Assembly: GCA_010032545.1 (NCBI GenBank)
Contig: RGPT01000006.1
Span: 1-45,083 of the forward strand
Length of the DNA stretch: 45,083 bases
From: Alphaproteobacteria bacterium
GTDB lineage: Bacteria; Pseudomonadota; Alphaproteobacteria; Reyranellales; Reyranellaceae
Reading direction: 5' to 3'
Shown here: piece by piece, positions 19,424 through 32,139 of the stretch
How positions within the stretch are numbered: position 1 is the first letter of the stretch
How the letters are laid out: every line of letters begins with the position of its first letter
Program-made: the position numbers and the translations under genes
Notes under the pieces: model-generated
Database searches by the model: none
What the model was told of the DNA's origin: nothing
Seen by the model: only the letters and a program-made list of their open reading frames with translations

Positions 19424-19839
19424 TGCCCCGCCATGAAGGTGATGTAGTCGCCCTTTTCGAGCGGCGTGCATTCGCGCCCGAGCACGTTCTTGCAATCGCG
19501 CGTGAACTGCTTCTCCACCGTGGCAGGGTCGGTGAAGCGCTTCGGATTGACCGAGACCGCCACCGGCTCGATCGGCCGACCGGTCTTGGCGTTCTGGCCG
19601 GGCGCGCGGGGATCCGCTGTGTGGCAGGCGGTGCAGGAGGCGGTACGCGGATCTCCGCCGGTCCATTTCGTCCGGAACAGGGTCTCCCCGCGCTGGGCGG
19701 AGAAGGCTGTCGCGCCCGGATCGACGGCGCGCGCCTTGGCGGCATAGTCGGCGAGAATCGCATCGCGGCGGGCATCGGCAGCGATAACTACGAGGGGCAA
19801 TGCCGCGACAACGGCAGCCAGCATGAGGCGACGGATCAT
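19420..19839 (-). CDS. SHP/DUF1924-type monoheme cytochrome c
   Basis: Signal peptide; GETLFRTKWTGGDPRTASCTACHTADPRAPGQNAKTGRPIEPVAVSVNPKRFTDPATVEKQFTRDCKNVLGRECTPLEKGDYITFMAGQ. Confidence 0.85.
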   Translation of the reverse strand: MIRRLMLAAVVAALPLVVIAADARRDAILADYAAKARAVDPGATAFSAQRGETLFRTKWTGGDPRTASCTACHTADPRAPGQNAKTGRPIEPVAVSVNPKRFTDPATVEKQFTRDCKNVLGRECTPLEKGDYITFMAGQ

Positions 19840-20351
19840 CGGGCGCGCTCCTTCGGAAGATTCGACAGGCGCATTCCGGCGAGCCAGGAGGTGACGCGAG
19901 CGACCCCCTTTTTGCCGGCGTACATCCAGATGACGAAAGTGATGTGGCCGACGATTACCCACAGGGAGGCCTCGGAAATGGCTTCGTGCGGGTGCTCCAT
20001 CCAGGCGGCGCTATCAGCCACGGCACCAGACAGGGCGGCGAGACCGACGATGGCCAAGAGCACCACTGCAAACCAGGCGAACAGCGGATGCCGGCCCTTG
20101 CGCGACGACAGCCACGCCAGCGTCGCCTTCGGATCGGGAGGGGAAAGACGGAGCGGACTGCCCGCGGGTACGAGCAGTCCTCCGGCAAGGCGTGCCACGA
20201 TCGCCGCCAGCACGGCGTAGCCCGCGAACTGGTGCATCGCGTAGGTGTTCTCGTCGGCCGTTACGTAGGCGACCAGAAAGGAACCGGCCAGCCAAGCATG
20301 CCATCCCTTCAGCAGCGCATGCTGGACCCTGGCGGAAGTGAACACCCCCAT
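19836..20351 (-). CDS. Cytochrome b561-type membrane protein
   Basis: WHAWLAGSFLVAYVTADENTYAMHQFAGYAVLAAIVARLAGGLL...EAISEASLWVIVGHITFVIWMY; 4-bp stop/start overlap with the SHP-like gene. Confidence 0.85.
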   Translation of the reverse strand: MGVFTSARVQHALLKGWHAWLAGSFLVAYVTADENTYAMHQFAGYAVLAAIVARLAGGLLVPAGSPLRLSPPDPKATLAWLSSRKGRHPLFAWFAVVLLAIVGLAALSGAVADSAAWMEHPHEAISEASLWVIVGHITFVIWMYAGKKGVARVTSWLAGMRLSNLPKERAR

Positions 20352-20365
20352 GACCGGTTCTCCGT

Positions 20366-20602
20366 TCAGTCGTTGTGGTCGGGCTGCTTGCCCTGGCCTT
20401 TATGGCCTTCAGCATGCCGCTCGGGCTTGGCCGCGTGCTTGCGGCCGTCTTTGTCGGTGCGGGCGGCATCAGGACCTGGCTGTAGATAGCCGTTGCCAGA
20501 CGGGGCGGCCGGTCCATCCGTCTTGGCTTGCGCGTAGACGGCGGCGGCCCCTCCGATCAGAATTGCCGCGACAAGTCCGTGGATCATCATTTTACCGAGC
20601 AT
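20366..20602 (-). CDS. Small exported His/Lys-rich protein
   Basis: MLGKMMIHGLVAAILIGGAAAVYAQ signal peptide, then DKDGRKHAAKPERHAEGHKGQGKQPDHND; tightly upstream of the cytochrome operon. Confidence 0.6.
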   Translation of the reverse strand: MLGKMMIHGLVAAILIGGAAAVYAQAKTDGPAAPSGNGYLQPGPDAARTDKDGRKHAAKPERHAEGHKGQGKQPDHND

Positions 20603-20711
20603 ATCGTCCCTCCTTGGGTGTTGATGTCTGAGACAATAGGGAAGCCGTCCTGAACCAAGTCTGACGCGCTCGTTCATCCTGCGTTCAGCTTCGCCCTACT
20701 AGGTTGGTGGC

Positions 20712-21016
20712 ATGAGACTCCTGACCGCATTCCTGGCCGCTGCCCTGATCGTCGGCGCCGCCGCGCCGGCGTCGGCGAGCGACCACGACCGCGCCCGTCG
20801 CGCCGTCGAGGAAGGGCGCATCCTGCCGCTGAAGCAGATTCTCGCACGGGCCCAGGGCGCGTATCCTGGCCAGGTGATCGAGGCCGAACTCGAGGACGAG
20901 GGCGGCATGGTCGTCTATGAGATCAAGATCCTGACGACGGCCGGCCGGGTGATGAAGCTCCACTACAACGCGGCCACGGGCGAGCTGCTGAAGACCAAGG
21001 ATCGGGGCGGCCAGCG

Positions 21017-21020
<4 letters not shown>
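20712..21020 (+). CDS. PepSY domain protein, exported
   Basis: MRLLTAFLAAALIVGAAAPASA; ILARAQGAYPGQVIEAELEDEGGMVVYEIKILTTAGRVMKLHYNAATGELL. Confidence 0.88.
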
Positions 21021-21681
<661 letters not shown>

Positions 21682-21685
<4 letters not shown>

Positions 21686-23037
21686 TGGGCGCGGGCCATG
21701 CCGGGCGCCGGGCCGCCTCCCTGTCGCTGCGCCTCGTCGCCGCCGCCGTCGTCTGGCTGGTCCTGATGCTGGCGATCGGCGGCGTCGTGCTGGCGCTCGC
21801 CTTCCGCAGCACCGTCGAGCAGGAGTTCAGCCACCGGCTGGATGCCATCCTGAGGGCGATGATCGCCGCGACCGAGATCGCCCCCGACGGGACGGTGGCC
21901 GTCGTGCGCCCCCTGGGCGACCCCCGCTTCGACCAGGTCTTTTCAGGCTGGTATTGGGAAGTGACCGAGCCTGGCGCCCGACAGATCCGCTCGCGCTCCC
22001 TGTGGGACAGCACCATAGCCCCGGTCGACGGCGGCAGCGGCCTGCACACGCGCCGCATCACGGGACCCAACGGCGAGCCGTTGCTGGTGGTCGAGCGCGA
22101 TCTGGTGTTTCCCGGCGCCAGGGGGTCGGTCCATCTTCTGGTGGCGGGCGACCTGCGTGAAGTGAGCGATGGCGTGCGGCGGTTCGATCTGCTGCTCGTG
22201 TCGGCGCTCGGGCTAATGGGTCTCGGGATGGCGATCGCCGTCGTCATTCAGGTGAAGTACGGCCTACGGCCATTGCGCACGATGGCGGCTGACCTGCAGG
22301 CGGTGCGCGAAGGCGTTCGGGGGCGACTGGCCGGCCGCTATCCCCGCGAGGTGGCCCCTCTCGCCGAGGCCATGAACGGTGTCCTCGACAAGGATGCGGA
22401 GTTGATCGAACGGGCGCGCACCCATGTCGGCAACCTGGCCCACGGATTGAAAACGTCGCTTTCGGTGATCGCCGTCGAATCGGAGGGGGCGGCCGACAAG
22501 AGTGTGCTGGCAGAACAGGTCAGGACGATGCGTCGTCTGATCGAGCATCACCTCGGGCGCGCATCGGCGGTCGCGGGGGCCGGACGGGTGCTCGGTGCCA
22601 GGGTGCCCGTGCGGCTCGTCGCCGAAAGCATCTCTGGCGCGCTGGCCAAGATATTCGCCAACAAGAAGGTGGCCATCGATGTCGACATGGCCGCAGAAGT
22701 TGCCTTCCGTGGCCACCGTGAAGATCTTGAAGAAATACTCGGCAATCTGCTGGAAAACGCCTGCAAGTGGGCAAACGGCCGCGTCAGGGTATCGGCACGC
22801 GACGAAGGAAGCAGTCTCCTGCTTTCGGTCGAAGATGACGGCTCGGGGATGTCGCCGGCACTGGCCGGCGAGGCGGCGCGCCGCGGCAAACGCTTGGACG
22901 AAAAGATGCCCGGGTGGGGGCTCGGGCTTTCGATCGTCTCCGACCTAGTACAAGTCAATGGCGGTGAGATGACGTTCTCACAGTCTGGCCTTGGCGGGTT
23001 GTCGGTGATCGTCCGCCTTCCCCATGCAGGGGCCTAA
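21682..23037 (+). CDS. Sensor histidine kinase
   Basis: Two TM segments, HAMP-like region, H-box NLAHGLKTSLSVIAVES, NLLENACKWA N-box, GWGLGLSIV G-box; starts within the RR stop. Confidence 0.93.
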
Positions 23038-23119
23038 GCATGTTTTCCCGTGGCGCTGCCGTCGCGGTGGTTGATTTGCATCAAGTGTGCGCCTGAGCTC
23101 CTGTGTTCTTTGAGTAGTT

Positions 23120-25714
23120 ATGATGCGTCCTAGCGTTGGGAGGTGCGAACTGGACCAAGGTGGGACCGCGGCTTCAGCACCGGGCTTGACGGAACAAGAA
23201 GCCCGACAGCGACTAGATGTCGAAGGCTTCAATGACCTTCCGAACACCGATAACCGGTCGTTTGCCCGAATCCTAGGAGACGTGCTGCGCGAACCGATGT
23301 TTGCACTGTTGCTCGGCGCAGGTGCGATCTACCTCTTCTTGGGTGATCTGACCGATGCATTGATGTTGCTGGTCTTCGCCTGTGTTTCGATTTCGATCAG
23401 CGTCATACAGGAACTTCGCAGCGAGCGCGTCCTCGAAGCGCTGCGGGATATGACCAGTCCGCGAGCGCTCGTCATTCGCGATGGCGGTCGCAAGCGCATA
23501 CCGGGCCGCGAGGTCGTCCGCGGCGACGCAATTGTCCTCCTCGAAGGCGACCGTGTTCCCGCCGACTCCGTTCTCGTTGCCGCCAACAATTTGCTGATCG
23601 ACGAGTCGTTGCTGACCGGCGAGTCCGCTCCCGTGAGAAAGCTGGTCGCCAGCGATAGCAAAGAAGCCGATATGGCCCGGCCTGGTGGCGAGGACCAGCC
23701 TTTCCTGTTCTCCGGCACGCTCATCGTGCGAGGTGATGGACTGGCAATTGTGCGTTCGACCGGTCAGCGGAGCGAGATCGGCAAGATCGGCCAAACGCTT
23801 GGCAAGATTGTCGCCGAGCCACCACGTCTTCGGCAGCAGACCCGGTCGCTGGTCCGCAATTTTGCCGCGGCAGGCATGGCCGCCAGTCTGCTCGCCGTCC
23901 TGCTCTATGGCTTCCTGCGCGGCGACTGGCTACAGGCGGTGCTGGGCGGCATCGCGCTCGGCATGTCGATGCTGCCCCAGGAATTCCCTCTCGTCCTGAG
24001 TGCGTTCATGGTGATGGGTGCGTGGCGGCTGTCGCAGGCCCGCGTGCTTACCCGCCGCGCCGCCGCCATCGAGATGCTGGGATCGGCGACCGTCTTGTGC
24101 ACGGACAAGACAGGCACGCTGACCGAAAACCGAATGACGATCGCGGAGTTGCGAACCCCGACCGAAACCTGGCGGCCAGCGGCGGGCGCGGCTGCTCCCG
24201 GGCCCCTGATTGAGCTGATCGCGGCAGCACTTTTGGCAAGTGGACGCGACTCCTTCGACCCGATGGAGAGGGCGATTGCCGGGCAGGCAGCGCTACACCC
24301 CGGTGGTGTGGATGGCGTGTATGCTGGCCTGGCGTTGGTTCGGCAGTACGGGCTGCGCTCCGAGCTTCTCGCCATGACCAATGTTTGGCGGCGGCGCAAC
24401 GAGCTCCAAGGTCTGGCATTCACCAAGGGGGCACCTGAGACGATCGGCTCCTTGTGCCGTCTCGACGCGGGGCAGCTCGCCTGGCTGCGCGCCGCCTTGG
24501 ACGAGATGGCGCGGGAGGGCGTTCGTGTCCTGGGTGTCGCGCGAGCGATCCACACGGGTCTTGAGCTGCCCGAAGATCAAAAGGGATTTGCCTTCGAGTT
24601 CCTGGGACTTGTCGGTTTCGCCGACCCTTTGCGGACGAACGTGCCAGACGCGGTACGGGAGTGTCAGTCGGCCGGGGTGCGGGTCATCATGGTCACCGGC
24701 GACTATCCCGCCACGGCGGAAGCGATAGGGCGCAGGGCCGGACTGACGGGCCGTGGCGTGATCGGCGGCGGGGAGCTGGCGCATCTCGACGACACCAGCG
24801 TGGCGGCGCGCATCCGCACCGTTAGCGTCTTTGCCCGAATCCTGCCCGAACAGAAACTACGGATCGTCAACGCTCTCAAGGCAGACGGCGAGATCGTCGC
24901 CATGACCGGGGATGGTGTCAACGATGCACCTGCCCTCAAGTCAGCCCATATCGGCATTGCCATGGGCGGCCGCGGCACCGATGTCGCGCGCGAGGCATCT
25001 TCGATCGTTCTGCTGGACGACGATTTCGGGTCGATCGTCCGGACGATCCGCCTCGGTCGCCGCATCTACGACAATCTACGCAAGGCGATCGCCTACATCG
25101 TGGCAGTGCACGTTCCCATCGCGGGCCTCGCACTCCTACCGCTACTTTTCGGATTTCCTCTCATTCTGACGCCGATCCACATCGCCTTTCTCGAAATGGT
25201 GATTGATCCGGCCTGCTCGATCGTCTTTGAAGCCGAGCCTGACGAGGACGACTTGATGCGCCGTCCGCCGCGGAGTGCCGAAAGCCGGTTGCTGTCCGGC
25301 GGAATGGCGGGGTGGAGCCTTTTTCAGGGACTGCTTTCTTTCGCCGCGCTGGCAGCCATCTTCGCAGCTGGCTTGTTCCGGCAACTACCGGAAAACGAAC
25401 TGAGGGCTTTGGTGTTCGTTTCGCTGGTGCTGATCAACGGCGGCCTCATCCTGGTAAACCGCTCGTCCAGTGGATCGTTACTCCAGGCTTTTATCCGCCC
25501 CAACCTGTCGCTGTGGGTTCTGCTTTCTGGTGTGGCGGCGGTGCTCGCCGTGACGCTGACGTGGCAGCCCGCCATGGACCTGTTCCGGTTTGGCCCGCTT
25601 CACCTCGATGATCTCGGGATAACCTTGCTGGCGGGTGCGACCATCCTGGTCGTTCTGCAGTTGGCAAAGTCGTACTGGCGAAAGGTCTCACAGGCGGCTG
25701 AGGACTCGAACTGA
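23120..25714 (+). CDS. Cation-translocating P-type ATPase
   Basis: LLTGESAPV, VLCTDKTGTLTENRM, MTGDGVNDAPALKSAHIGIAMGGRGTDVAREAS; TM4 motif SMLPQEFPLVL. Confidence 0.93.
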   Translation: MMRPSVGRCELDQGGTAASAPGLTEQEARQRLDVEGFNDLPNTDNRSFARILGDVLREPMFALLLGAGAIYLFLGDLTDALMLLVFACVSISISVIQELRSERVLEALRDMTSPRALVIRDGGRKRIPGREVVRGDAIVLLEGDRVPADSVLVAANNLLIDESLLTGESAPVRKLVASDSKEADMARPGGEDQPFLFSGTLIVRGDGLAIVRSTGQRSEIGKIGQTLGKIVAEPPRLRQQTRSLVRNFAAAGMAASLLAVLLYGFLRGDWLQAVLGGIALGMSMLPQEFPLVLSAFMVMGAWRLSQARVLTRRAAAIEMLGSATVLCTDKTGTLTENRMTIAELRTPTETWRPAAGAAAPGPLIELIAAALLASGRDSFDPMERAIAGQAALHPGGVDGVYAGLALVRQYGLRSELLAMTNVWRRRNELQGLAFTKGAPETIGSLCRLDAGQLAWLRAALDEMAREGVRVLGVARAIHTGLELPEDQKGFAFEFLGLVGFADPLRTNVPDAVRECQSAGVRVIMVTGDYPATAEAIGRRAGLTGRGVIGGGELAHLDDTSVAARIRTVSVFARILPEQKLRIVNALKADGEIVAMTGDGVNDAPALKSAHIGIAMGGRGTDVAREASSIVLLDDDFGSIVRTIRLGRRIYDNLRKAIAYIVAVHVPIAGLALLPLLFGFPLILTPIHIAFLEMVIDPACSIVFEAEPDEDDLMRRPPRSAESRLLSGGMAGWSLFQGLLSFAALAAIFAAGLFRQLPENELRALVFVSLVLINGGLILVNRSSSGSLLQAFIRPNLSLWVLLSGVAAVLAVTLTWQPAMDLFRFGPLHLDDLGITLLAGATILVVLQLAKSYWRKVSQAAEDSN

Positions 25715-25858
25715 ACTTGCCAGGAGCAGGCAGATCTTGCACGTGCGCGCAAGGAACTCATCGGCAACGTGGAGCCTGAGCAACGAGAGCTTGCGAAAAT
25801 CTATGTCGGGCGAGGCGTGGATCCGGGCCTCGCGCGCCAGAAAGCCCACTTTCGAGTT
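25715..25858 (+). pseudogene. Fragment of a VIT/CCC1-family membrane transporter gene
   Basis: Directly after the ATPase stop, in the same frame: EQADLARARKELIGNVEPEQRELAKIYVGRGVDPGLARQ, resembling the VIT-family cytoplasmic region; flanking TM segments absent. Confidence 0.55.
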
Positions 25859-25862
25859 CGTG

Positions 25863-25898
25863 GCAAAACAAAAAACGGCGGCCCTGAGGCCGCCGTTT
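25863..25898 (-). terminator. Intrinsic terminator of pnp
   Basis: Perfect 11-bp stem AAACGGCGGCC-CTGA-GGCCGCCGTTT; on the minus strand followed by TTTGTTTTG. Confidence 0.82.
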
Positions 25899-25919
25899 CC
25901 GTTATCGTTGGGTCTCGCG

Positions 25920-28052
<2,133 letters not shown>

Positions 28053-28222
28053 CTCATTCATCCTTTCCATCACGGTCGTCCGCCCCCGTTTGGCGACAAC
28101 CGCCCACTGACGCCCTTGCGTCAGCAGGACCGGGTCAGGCCTTTGCTCTCGCCCCTGCCTTCCCGGTTACCACGATGTCGCGTCAGCCGGCCGAATTCAC
28201 GGGGACCGGACGACGCGACGCG

Positions 28223-28249
28223 AAAAGGCCCTGTTCCAGGAACAGGGCC
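28223..28249 (-). terminator. Intrinsic terminator between rpsO and pnp
   Basis: GGCCCTGTTCC-A-GGAACAGGGCC stem followed on the minus strand by TTTT. Confidence 0.7.
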
Positions 28250-28255
28250 AGTAAC

Positions 28256-28525
28256 TTATCGACGCAGACCCAGACGCTCGATCAACGAGTCGTAGCGCTT
28301 GCTGTCCTTGGACTTGAGGTAGTCGAGCAGACGGCGGCGTTGGCCGACCATTTTCAGCAGGCCGCGGCGCGAATGGTGATCCTTCGCGTGGCCCTTGAAG
28401 TGCTCGGTGAGGTTGGAAATGCGTTCGCTCAGGATGGCGACCTGGACTTCCGGCGAGCCGGTGTCCGTTTCGGCCTGGGCATACGACTTGATCAGCTCCG
28501 CCTTGCGCGCGGCTGTAATCGACAT
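28256..28525 (-). CDS. rpsO: 30S ribosomal protein S15
   Basis: [74 protein letters not shown]. Confidence 0.97.
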   Translation of the reverse strand: MSITAARKAELIKSYAQAETDTGSPEVQVAILSERISNLTEHFKGHAKDHHSRRGLLKMVGQRRRLLDYLKSKDSKRYDSLIERLGLRR

Positions 28526-28541
28526 CGGTTGTCTCCATGAC

Positions 28542-29447
28542 TTAAAGGTTGAACACGCGCACCGGCTGGAGAGAGACGCCGTCCGACCGGACCAGCGCCA
28601 CCAACTTTCCGTCAGACTCGGCGCGAACCAATGCGCCGGACGGAGGTGCGTCCCGGGTCAAGAGGACCGGCTGGCCGTGGCGCAGCCGATCCGCCTGGGC
28701 TTCCGTCACGGCCAGCGCCGGGATGTCGTCCAGCGCGGTCACGACGGGAACCAAAGCCCCGAAGAGCGCGGGAATATGCCCGAGGGCCTCCAGCTTGGGA
28801 AGCGAAATGGCCTGCTCTTCCCGGAACGGCCCGGCGGCCGTCCGACGCAGCGCCGACAGGTGGCCGACGGTCCCGAGAGCCAGCGCCAGATCCCGGCCCA
28901 GAGACCGGATGTAGGTGCCCTTGCCGCATGCGACCACAAAATCTGCATGGTCTTCGTCCGGACGGGCCAGGAATTCGAGGCGATCGATCCGGGCGCGGCG
29001 CAGCTTCATTTCCACCACTTCGCCGGCCCGGGCGAGGTCATAGGCCCGCTGGCCATCGATTTTCAGGGCCGAGAAGGCGGGCGGCCTCTGGTCGATCTCG
29101 CCCCGAAACGCGCCCAGAGCACCGCGGATCGCCTCATCGGCCGGCCGGGCATCGCTCGAGGCGGTCACCTCGCCTTCCGCATCCTCGGTCGAGCGGGCTT
29201 CCCCAAACCTGATCGTAAAGCGGTATTCCTTGCGGCCGTCCATGACGAAGGGAACGGTCTTGGTCGCCTCGCCCAGCGCGATCGGGAGCACGCCAGTGGC
29301 CAGCGGATCGAGCGTGCCGCCATGGCCCGCCTTCTGGGCGCCGAACAGACGGCGCACGCGGCCGACAGCCGGCGTCGAGCCCAGCCCGAGCGGCTTGTCG
29401 AGCACGACCCAGCCGTCGATCTTGTCGCCCTTCTTCCTGCGCGCCAT
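28542..29447 (-). CDS. truB: tRNA pseudouridine(55) synthase
   Basis: [52 protein letters not shown]. Confidence 0.96.
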   Translation of the reverse strand: MARRKKGDKIDGWVVLDKPLGLGSTPAVGRVRRLFGAQKAGHGGTLDPLATGVLPIALGEATKTVPFVMDGRKEYRFTIRFGEARSTEDAEGEVTASSDARPADEAIRGALGAFRGEIDQRPPAFSALKIDGQRAYDLARAGEVVEMKLRRARIDRLEFLARPDEDHADFVVACGKGTYIRSLGRDLALALGTVGHLSALRRTAAGPFREEQAISLPKLEALGHIPALFGALVPVVTALDDIPALAVTEAQADRLRHGQPVLLTRDAPPSGALVRAESDGKLVALVRSDGVSLQPVRVFNL

Positions 29448-29509
29448 GGGCGGGCTTGTAGGCAGACAATTCGCTGGGCGCCAGCCGCGACTTGGGGCAG
29501 GTTCGGATC

Positions 29510-31729
29510 ATGACATCAGGACTGCAGTCGGCTCGCGTCCGACTATCGACGCTTTTCGGGCTCTTCTTTCTCTCTGGCGCTGCCGCCCTGATCTACCAGA
29601 CCGCATGGCATCGCCTGCTCGGCCTCTTCGCCGGCGCCGACACCATCGCCGCGGCCCTCGTGGTGGGCGCCTTCCTTCTGGGACTTGGCATCGGCAGCCT
29701 GGCAGCCGGTCTCTATGCCGACCGGCTGTCGCGCCGCGCGGCGCTGATTGCCTTCGCGGTCTGCGAAGTGGGCATCGCCCTTTTTGCGGTGCTGAGCCCC
29801 TGGCTCTACTACGACGTCATCTACCGCGAGTTCCTGCCGCTGGCCTCCTCGCGCGGTGTCATCTTCGCCGTGGTCTTCGCCGGCTTGCTGTGGCCGACGT
29901 TCCTGATGGGCTGCGCGTTGCCCTTTCTCTCAAAGGCGGTGGTGAGCCAGATCGCGGGCTCGGCGAAGCTGATCGGCTGGCTCTACGGCCTGAACACGCT
30001 GGGTGCAGGTGTCGGCGCATTCGTCGGCGGCTGGTACCTGATCGGCACTTTCGGCTTCGACAAGGCGATTTACGTAGGCGCCGCCCTTAACCTTATCGTC
30101 GCCGCCGGCGGCCTGTTGATGACGCGTGGCCTCGACATGGCCGATTCAGCGCCAACTCCGAAAGCCGCGGCGCTCCCGGACCAGGTCGATGGCGTCGTGT
30201 GGCGCTGGTCGCTGCTGGTGTTCATCAGCGGCTTTCTCATCGTGGCACTGCAGATCGTCTGGTACCGGGTGATCGGCGTGCTGCTGCAGTCCAACGGCTA
30301 CAGCTTCTCGCTGGTCCTGGCCGTCTTCCTGCTGGGCGATGCGGCGGGGCTCCTGGTCGGCGCGCGAACCATCGACCGCATCGCCGATCCCCGGCGCTTC
30401 TTCTTCCTGATGCAGGGCGTGGCGACCACGCTGGCCCTTTGCGGAGCCTGGTTCGTCTATCTTGCGATCGGCGCCGGCCTCCTGCCATCGGACTTCGTCG
30501 ATGAAAACATAATGTGCTGCGGCTTTGGCAACGCCTTCCTGGTTGCCTTTCTGGTCGCGGTGGTCGTGCTGCCTGCCTCCTTCATCATGGGATTCTCCTT
30601 TCCCGTCGTGCAGAAAGCCGTACAGCGCGACATCGGCCGGTTGGGCAGCCGCGTCGGCCTGGTCCAGCTCGCCAACATCGTCGGCAACAGCATGGGCAGC
30701 CTGGTAGCCGGGCTCCTGTTGCTCGACCTGCTTGGCACCGCCGGCACCTTGAAGCTGCTGGTGGCGATCGGGCTGGCGTTCTCGGTGGTACAATTCTTCG
30801 GCGCGCGCTCGACGCGCTGGGCCTATGTCCCGGCGGCGGTCCTGACGGCGGGTCTGGTGCTGTTTCCCGGCGGTGAAGCGTTCTGGCGGCGTCTGCATGG
30901 TCTTACGACCGAGAAAGCGATCCTGGCCGAGGACAAGACCGGGCTGAGCTTGCTGAAGCAGGACGGCATCGACAGCGGCAAGCTCTACATCCAGGGCCAT
31001 TCGCAGAGCCGCGTACCCTTCGATACCGTGCACACCTTCCTTGGCGCCATTGGTCCCTTGGTGCACGAGGCGCCGCGGCGCATCCTGGTGATCGGCTCCG
31101 GCACCGGCGGCACGCCCTACTCCGCCGGCCTGCGCCCGGAGACCGAGCGCGTGCGGGTCATCGAGATCGTGGCCCCCGTGATCGCCACTCTGCGCGACTT
31201 CGTAGGCCAAGGCGGCCGATCCGGCGTCGAAACACTGCTTGCCAATCCCAAGTTCGAGATCGTCATCGCCGACGGCCGTCACGCACTCACCCTCGATACG
31301 ACGCGCTACGACGTGATCGAGGCCGATGCCATCCTGCCCAAGACCGCGCTTTCGGGCCTGCTCAACTCGCAGGAATTTTTCCAACAGGTCCGGAGCAAGC
31401 TGGCGCCGGGCGGCCTCTATGTTCAGTGGGCCCCGACCGAACGCTCGGTCGAAACGTTCCGCTCGGTCTTCCCCTACGTAACGATGATGCATCCGGCGCT
31501 GATCGGCAGCGACCGGCCCATTCCCTTCAGTCGCGAAAAGATCCTGGAGCGGCTGGCGGGGCCCGAGATCGACCGGCATATGGCAGCGGCAGGGGTCGAC
31601 CGCGCCGAACTCAGGAAATGGTTTCAGGACAAGAAGATAGAAGTGCTGAACGACGGCAAGACCGTACCGGCAAAGTCACCAAACACCGACTTCTTCCCGC
31701 GCGACGAGTACTATCTCAATCGTCCTTGA
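29510..31729 (+). CDS. Fused MFS-like membrane domain / spermidine synthase-like protein
   Basis: FLSGAAALIYQTAWHRLLGLFAGADTIAAALVVGAFLLGLGIGSLAAG multi-TM N-terminus; C-terminal Rossmann region RRILVIGSGTGGTPYSAGLRPETERVRVIEIVAPV. Confidence 0.85.
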   Translation: MTSGLQSARVRLSTLFGLFFLSGAAALIYQTAWHRLLGLFAGADTIAAALVVGAFLLGLGIGSLAAGLYADRLSRRAALIAFAVCEVGIALFAVLSPWLYYDVIYREFLPLASSRGVIFAVVFAGLLWPTFLMGCALPFLSKAVVSQIAGSAKLIGWLYGLNTLGAGVGAFVGGWYLIGTFGFDKAIYVGAALNLIVAAGGLLMTRGLDMADSAPTPKAAALPDQVDGVVWRWSLLVFISGFLIVALQIVWYRVIGVLLQSNGYSFSLVLAVFLLGDAAGLLVGARTIDRIADPRRFFFLMQGVATTLALCGAWFVYLAIGAGLLPSDFVDENIMCCGFGNAFLVAFLVAVVVLPASFIMGFSFPVVQKAVQRDIGRLGSRVGLVQLANIVGNSMGSLVAGLLLLDLLGTAGTLKLLVAIGLAFSVVQFFGARSTRWAYVPAAVLTAGLVLFPGGEAFWRRLHGLTTEKAILAEDKTGLSLLKQDGIDSGKLYIQGHSQSRVPFDTVHTFLGAIGPLVHEAPRRILVIGSGTGGTPYSAGLRPETERVRVIEIVAPVIATLRDFVGQGGRSGVETLLANPKFEIVIADGRHALTLDTTRYDVIEADAILPKTALSGLLNSQEFFQQVRSKLAPGGLYVQWAPTERSVETFRSVFPYVTMMHPALIGSDRPIPFSREKILERLAGPEIDRHMAAAGVDRAELRKWFQDKKIEVLNDGKTVPAKSPNTDFFPRDEYYLNRP

Positions 31730-32123
31730 GGTCGCGCGCGACGTCGGGGCGGCGCAGCAGGGCATCGATGCGCTCGGCCTCGTCGAAGGTGCGGTCGAGC
31801 TCGAAGCGGATTTGCGGCGCACTGCGCAGACCGGCACTCTCGCTGACACGGGCGCGAAACCAGGGCGCCGCCCGGTGGAGTGCCGCCAGCAACCGCTCCT
31901 CGTCCTTGCCGCCCAACGGCACGACGTAGGCCGTGGCGTTGCGAAGGTCGGGACTGACATCGACCGATGTCACCGTGATCGAGGCATCACGCAAGTCGTG
32001 ATCGTGCATGTTGCCGCGCTCCAGAAACTGGGCGAGCAGGTGCCGCAGCTCTTCTCCCACCCGAAGCTGGCGCTGCCCGGGGGCACGGTTCTTTTCACGT
32101 TCGGATGAGCGACGCCGCGGCAT
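31716..32123 (-). CDS. rbfA: 30S ribosome-binding factor A
   Basis: REKNRAPGQRQLRVGEELRHLLAQFLERGNMHDHDLRDASITVTSVDVSPDLRNATAYVVPLGG. Confidence 0.93.
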   Translation of the reverse strand: MPRRRSSEREKNRAPGQRQLRVGEELRHLLAQFLERGNMHDHDLRDASITVTSVDVSPDLRNATAYVVPLGGKDEERLLAALHRAAPWFRARVSESAGLRSAPQIRFELDRTFDEAERIDALLRRPDVARDLKDD

Positions 32124-32139
32124 TGACCGATCCCCCGCT

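Noticed and set aside
30146-31579. 477-aa minus ORF antisense to the MFS-spermidine synthase gene
   Set aside because: Shadow ORF; no recognisable domain and overlaps a solid membrane protein.
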